Positions 60,419-64,000 of a DNA stretch of 64,000 nucleotides are shown here, piece by piece (the first letter of the stretch is position 1; each line of letters begins with the position of its first letter). The notes under the pieces were generated by a model. It was not told the DNA's origin. It was given only the letters and a program-made list of their open reading frames with translations, and did not search any database. The position numbers and the translations under genes were made by a program. This stretch comes from Plut-88900 sp965116945 (lineage in GTDB: Bacteria > Chloroflexota > Dehalococcoidia > Plut-88900). The DNA is taken from the NCBI GenBank assembly GCA_965116945.1, contig OZ220734.1, positions 1,798,001 to 1,862,000 of the forward strand. The letters run 5' to 3'.

Positions 60419-61582
60419 ATGCCTGAACCAATAATCTACTTCTCAAAGGAAGAATTCGCTGAACGACAAACCCGAGTCCGGGAGGAGCTGGCCGAACAGG
60501 GTCTGGCTGGGATGCTCCTGTTCAAGATCGAGGATATGTACTGGCTCACTGGCTTCGATACCCAAGGCTGGAAAATATTGCATGCCATGTACATAGGCGT
60601 CAACGGAGAACTCACCCACATAACTCGCTCCGCCGATGTCGCCAACATTGAATATTCGTCAGTTTGCGACGACATCCACCTCTGGGTGGACAGCCTGGAC
60701 AACTCTCCCTTTAACGCTGTCCGTGAAGTCTTGGAACGATTCAATCTAAAGGACAAACGGGTGGGTGTTCAGCATGACACCTATGGCCTCTCCAGCAGGA
60801 TGGGCCAGGAGCTGGCCGCAGCAGTCGGGGACTACTGTGAACTCGTCGACGCCTCAGACATGATTCGGCTTATGAGAGTCGTAAAGAGCCCCCAGGAGTT
60901 GGAATATCTGAGGCAGGCCGGCAGGATTATGGACCAGGTCATGATCAAAGCCATTGATATGACCTGGCCCGAGGCCTATGAAGGCGACATCTGGGCCGAG
61001 ATGTACGGCATCATCCTGCGCAACGGCGGAGATCCTCCCGCAGCCCACTGGCCGGTCGGATCCGGCAAGAAAGCCATGCTGGTACGCTATGCTACGGGCC
61101 GGGAGATGGTGGGCCATAACGATCAAATCACCTATGAAATAGGGTGTGGGTATCGTCACTACCATGCTGCCAACATGATCGCCGTGCTGACCGGACCCAA
61201 GGTGGATGACCGTCACAGAAGGATGCACGAAGCTTGTCTGGATGCCCTGTCAGCAGTGCAGGATGCCCTGAGGCCCGGAAACACCATCGGAGAGGTTTTT
61301 GAGGCCCATGTCCGCGAATTCACCAGGCACGGTTTCGGTCACGCCCTCCTCAATGCCTGTGGCTACACCATGGGAGCAACCTGGTCGCCCTCGTGGATGG
61401 AGCAGCCACTGATTCTCAAGGATAACCCCTTCGTAGTCCAACCAAACATGACTTTCTTCACCCACATGATCCTGGTCGACCGGGAGTCGAGGCTCACTAT
61501 GTCCCTCGGCGAGCAGGTCATAGTGCTGGACAAGGGAAATGAGATCATCACCCACGTCCCCCACGACTTGATTGTTCACTAA
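60419..61582 (+). CDS. M24 family hydrolase, ectoine hydrolase (DoeA)/creatinase-like
   Basis: 387-residue pita-bread-fold protein. The N-terminal creatinase domain covers residues 1-140 (GMLLFKIEDMYWLTGFDTQG), the C-terminal domain the rest. Layout resembles ectoine hydrolase DoeA: YHAANMIAVL, LRPGNTIGEVFEAH, CGYTMGATWSPSWMEQP and VQPNMTFFTHMILV. The dimetal ligands of prolidases (D, D, H, E, E) are incomplete; the positions read E, A, H, H, E. A metal-free creatinase-type mechanism is therefore likely. CCGGAGG precedes the ATG. A paralogue of identical length follows. Confidence 0.8.
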   Translation: MPEPIIYFSKEEFAERQTRVREELAEQGLAGMLLFKIEDMYWLTGFDTQGWKILHAMYIGVNGELTHITRSADVANIEYSSVCDDIHLWVDSLDNSPFNAVREVLERFNLKDKRVGVQHDTYGLSSRMGQELAAAVGDYCELVDASDMIRLMRVVKSPQELEYLRQAGRIMDQVMIKAIDMTWPEAYEGDIWAEMYGIILRNGGDPPAAHWPVGSGKKAMLVRYATGREMVGHNDQITYEIGCGYRHYHAANMIAVLTGPKVDDRHRRMHEACLDALSAVQDALRPGNTIGEVFEAHVREFTRHGFGHALLNACGYTMGATWSPSWMEQPLILKDNPFVVQPNMTFFTHMILVDRESRLTMSLGEQVIVLDKGNEIITHVPHDLIVH

Positions 61583-61645
61583 GCAATAATTTACTGGTTT
61601 GCTGAGCCCCACATGAAGCAGGGATCCTGCTCCCCAGGAGGAAAT

Positions 61646-62809
61646 ATGCCCGAGCCTAACATTTACTTCACAAGAGAGGAGTTCGCCGAACGCCAGGCCC
61701 GAGTCCGCGCGGCTCTCTCCGATAAGGGCCTGGAAGGCATGCTCCTGTTCAAGATTGAGGACATGTACTGGCTCTGCGGCCTCGACACCCAGGGATTCGT
61801 TATTTTCCACGCGATGTATATTGGCGTTAACGGCGAGCTTACTCACATCTCACGTTCAGCAGACGTCCCCAGCATCGAATATTCATCCATCTGCGATGAC
61901 ATCCACCCCTGGGTAGACAGCCTGGAAAACTCACCCTTCACTGCGGTTAGGGAAGTCCTTGAACGGTTCAAATTGAAGGGGAAGAGGGTTGGCGTACAGC
62001 GGGACACCTTTGGCCTGACAAGCAAGATGGGCCGAGACCTGGATGCTGCAGTCGCTGACTATTGTGAACTGGTAGACATGTCCGATTTGATCCGGCTGAT
62101 GCGGGTAGTCAAGAGCCCCCAGGAACTGGAATATGTTCGGCAGGCGGGCAAGATCATCGACAGCTGCCTGGCAAAAGGCATCGAATTGACGCAGCCCGGC
62201 GCCTTTGAAGGTGACATCGTTGCTGAGATGGACGGTGTCATACTCAGGGCGGATGGGGAGTCTGTGGCAAGTGATTGGCCTTTGGGCTCAGGGAAGAAAT
62301 CCATGCTGGTCCGCTACGCCATGGGCAGAGGCACAGTTGGGGAGAACGACCAGATCACCTATGAAATCGGCTGCGGGTTTCGCCATTACCATGCCGCGAA
62401 CATAGTGGTCGTCCTCACAGGCCCGAAGGTCGATGACCGGCATCGCCGTATGCACGAGGCCTGCCTTGACGCCCTCACTTCCGTGCAGGCGGCTTTAAGG
62501 CCCGGCAACACAGTCGGAGAAGTCTTCGACGCACACGCAAGAGCACTAACAAAGCATGGATACGGCCACGCCCTTCTGAATGCTTGTGGCTATACCATGG
62601 GCGCTACGTGGCCGCCTTCCTGGATGGAGCACCCCATGATAGTCGCCGACAGCCCAATTGTCCTGGAAAAAAATATGACTTTCTTCACTCACATGATCCT
62701 TGTTGATAGGGAGTCTCGGCTGAACATGTCCCTCGGAGAACAGGCGATTATCCATGAGAATGGAATAGAGATCATTAGCCATGTGCCCCATGAGCTGGTG
62801 GTCAAATAG
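61646..62809 (+). CDS. M24 family hydrolase, paralogue of the preceding gene
   Basis: 387 residues from ATG 61646, which has AGGAGG six bases upstream; the longer reading adds 11 residues. It matches the neighbouring protein over its whole length with clearly high identity, including YHAANIVVVL, LRPGNTVGEVFDAH, CGYTMGATWPPSWMEHP and TFFTHMILVDRESRLNMSLGEQ, and it lacks the same metal ligands. A recent tandem duplication is the simplest explanation; differing specificity is possible. Confidence 0.85.
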   Translation: MPEPNIYFTREEFAERQARVRAALSDKGLEGMLLFKIEDMYWLCGLDTQGFVIFHAMYIGVNGELTHISRSADVPSIEYSSICDDIHPWVDSLENSPFTAVREVLERFKLKGKRVGVQRDTFGLTSKMGRDLDAAVADYCELVDMSDLIRLMRVVKSPQELEYVRQAGKIIDSCLAKGIELTQPGAFEGDIVAEMDGVILRADGESVASDWPLGSGKKSMLVRYAMGRGTVGENDQITYEIGCGFRHYHAANIVVVLTGPKVDDRHRRMHEACLDALTSVQAALRPGNTVGEVFDAHARALTKHGYGHALLNACGYTMGATWPPSWMEHPMIVADSPIVLEKNMTFFTHMILVDRESRLNMSLGEQAIIHENGIEIISHVPHELVVK

Positions 62810-62855
62810 GTCTAATTGATTTCTGGAAGTGCGACACTGGGTGAAAGGAGTCGAC

Positions 62856-63905
62856 ATGGCGGTGAACGGCAGTAGTCAGCAAAGACCGCGCCTGTTCGTT
62901 GGACTGGCAGGCGAGACCGCGCCGGGATACGAAGTCCACTCTGGCCTGTTCAGGCTCGACCTGGGGAACGGAGGTTGGGAAAGTGCCCTTTCAGGCTTGC
63001 CCGACTCCCCGGAAATCAGGGCCCTCACCCCACACCCCTCCCGCAACGGCACGATTTACGCCGGTACCCAGGACGGCCCATACATCAGCGAAGACCGCGG
63101 CGACTCTTGGACAAGGGTCTCGGGAGTGGAGAGTGGCCTGCCTGTCTGGTCCATCCTGTTCTCCCCGACTGACTCCACAACTATGTATGCAGGCGGTGAG
63201 GAAGCCAGCGTCCACACCAGCTCTGACCGCGGTGAAACATGGTCCCGCCTCATCACTGACATGCGCTTCCCCGAGATCACCATGCGACCCGGCGCCAACC
63301 CTGCCCGGAGGGTCCTGATGATGAGCGCTAACCCCTTCGACCCCAAAGTGCTGTACGGCGCTATTGAGGTGGGAGGAGTGATGCGAAGCGTGGACGGCGG
63401 CCGAGAATGGGAAAATCTGAGCCACGGCATGTACCAGACCGACCAGGCCGTCGACACCCACGGTATCCTCGCCAGCAGCGTGACACCGGGCCTCGTGTTC
63501 AGCATCACCGGCGCGGGCCTCTTCCGCAGCCCTGACGGCGGAGACCACTGGCGCCATGTGCGGCTCACGCCTCTCGATGCCTCGGGCCGTCTCTACACCC
63601 GCGCAATCCAGGAAGACCCTACAAACCCCAACGTCATATGGGTGGGCGCCGGCAACGGCTTCTATGGAAATCTAGGGGGCTTGTTCAGGAGCGAAGACGG
63701 GGGTGATAACTGGTCCGCCGTGGACATGGGGTTGCAGCCACCCAGCTCTATATTCTGCATCGCTTTCGACCAGGCAGACCCCCAACGCATGGCCTGCGCA
63801 GCCTATCGGGGCCACATTTACATAAGTGAAGACGGAGGCCGTAGCTGGGAGGAGAACCCGCTACCAGAGGGCTCTACGCACGTTTACGCTCTTGCCTGGG
63901 TCTAA
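62856..63905 (+). CDS. BNR/sialidase-like beta-propeller protein
   Basis: 349-residue protein with repeated D-x-G-x-x-W Asp-box units, for example SEDRGDSWTRV, SSDRGETWSRL, SVDGGREWENL, SPDGGDHWRHV, SEDGGDNWSAV and SEDGGRSWEEN. Six or so blades are suggested. No signal peptide is visible, so it is probably cytosolic. Role unknown; it follows the M24 genes, 46 bases after their last stop. Start is ATG 62856, with AGGAG five bases upstream. Confidence 0.85.
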   Translation: MAVNGSSQQRPRLFVGLAGETAPGYEVHSGLFRLDLGNGGWESALSGLPDSPEIRALTPHPSRNGTIYAGTQDGPYISEDRGDSWTRVSGVESGLPVWSILFSPTDSTTMYAGGEEASVHTSSDRGETWSRLITDMRFPEITMRPGANPARRVLMMSANPFDPKVLYGAIEVGGVMRSVDGGREWENLSHGMYQTDQAVDTHGILASSVTPGLVFSITGAGLFRSPDGGDHWRHVRLTPLDASGRLYTRAIQEDPTNPNVIWVGAGNGFYGNLGGLFRSEDGGDNWSAVDMGLQPPSSIFCIAFDQADPQRMACAAYRGHIYISEDGGRSWEENPLPEGSTHVYALAWV

Positions 63906-64000
63906 AGCCGTCGTGCGTACCAGGACTCGCCGGAGGAGTCGATGAACTCGGCGGTCTCCTCCAGGTCCTTGTGGGTGTCCACGGACCGCCAGAATCGTGG
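63902..64000 (-). CDS. 3' end of a sugar nucleotidyltransferase-like gene (partial)
   Basis: The minus strand has an open frame from the window edge to TAG at 63902-63904, which overlaps the stop of the propeller gene. Its 32-residue C-terminus, with RFWRSVDTHKDLEETAEFI, resembles the final FWxxVDTxKD motif of glucose-1-phosphate nucleotidyltransferases. Only the C-terminus is in the window, so the assignment is tentative. Confidence 0.5.
   Translation of the reverse strand, partial: PRFWRSVDTHKDLEETAEFIDSSGESWYARRL

Overview
The window is about 64 kb of high-GC bacterial chromosome, dense with protein genes on both strands. No phage, plasmid, insertion sequence or CRISPR array is visible. 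Gene content points to Chloroflexota, most likely a SAR202-like member of the Dehalococcoidia. The clues are a luciferase-family monooxygenase, an YtcJ-like amidohydrolase, oxaloacetate decarboxylase, SDRs, paired MFS permeases and DoeA-like M24 hydrolases among single housekeeping genes, a B12-dependent ribonucleotide reductase, and a division cluster without peptidoglycan genes. The placement is inferred from gene content only.

Layout. 0-8 kb: catabolic or detoxifying enzymes, with a DinB-family protein and a 5'-3' exonuclease. 8-11 kb: a HicAB toxin-antitoxin pair whose palindromic operator overlaps the 3' end of a PAP2 gene, then a lipoprotein and a TPR protein. 11-19 kb: uvrC, xerD-like recombinase, lgt, a CcdA with permuted domain order, recJ and small membrane proteins. 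19-27 kb: fabF, a B12-radical SAM enzyme, mtaB, a metallo-hydrolase, tRNA-Arg and tRNA-His beside trmD, and mogA. 26.7-33 kb: a reduced mraZ-rsmH-ftsZ cluster under a clear promoter with three MraZ boxes, then nrdR and nrdJ. 33-39 kb: proC (apparently starting at ATT), yggT, degV, plsY, a kinase-like ATPase, pepA and a ferritin-VIT fusion. 39-46 kb: threonine dehydratase, an isolated AT-rich HsdR-N-like gene, rplS, priA, a repeat-rich gap of 1.4 kb holding a candidate structured RNA, and def. 46-56 kb: secDF fusion, a two-subunit CoA transferase whose first gene carries an in-frame TGA, leucine dehydrogenase, glyS, a PHP protein and holA. 56-64 kb: two MFS permeases, a DMT permease, a dimeric-barrel protein, two tandem DoeA-like M24 hydrolases, a BNR propeller and the 3' end of a nucleotidyltransferase.

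The most unusual items are the circularly permuted CcdA, the TGA-interrupted CoA transferase with a SECIS-like hairpin, a roughly 334-nt RNA-like element closed by a perfect 15-bp helix, and the ATT start of proC. Several starts are TTG or GTG behind good Shine-Dalgarno sequences, so start choice here rests mostly on the SD and on family N-termini. All functions come from reading motifs by eye; no database search was possible.
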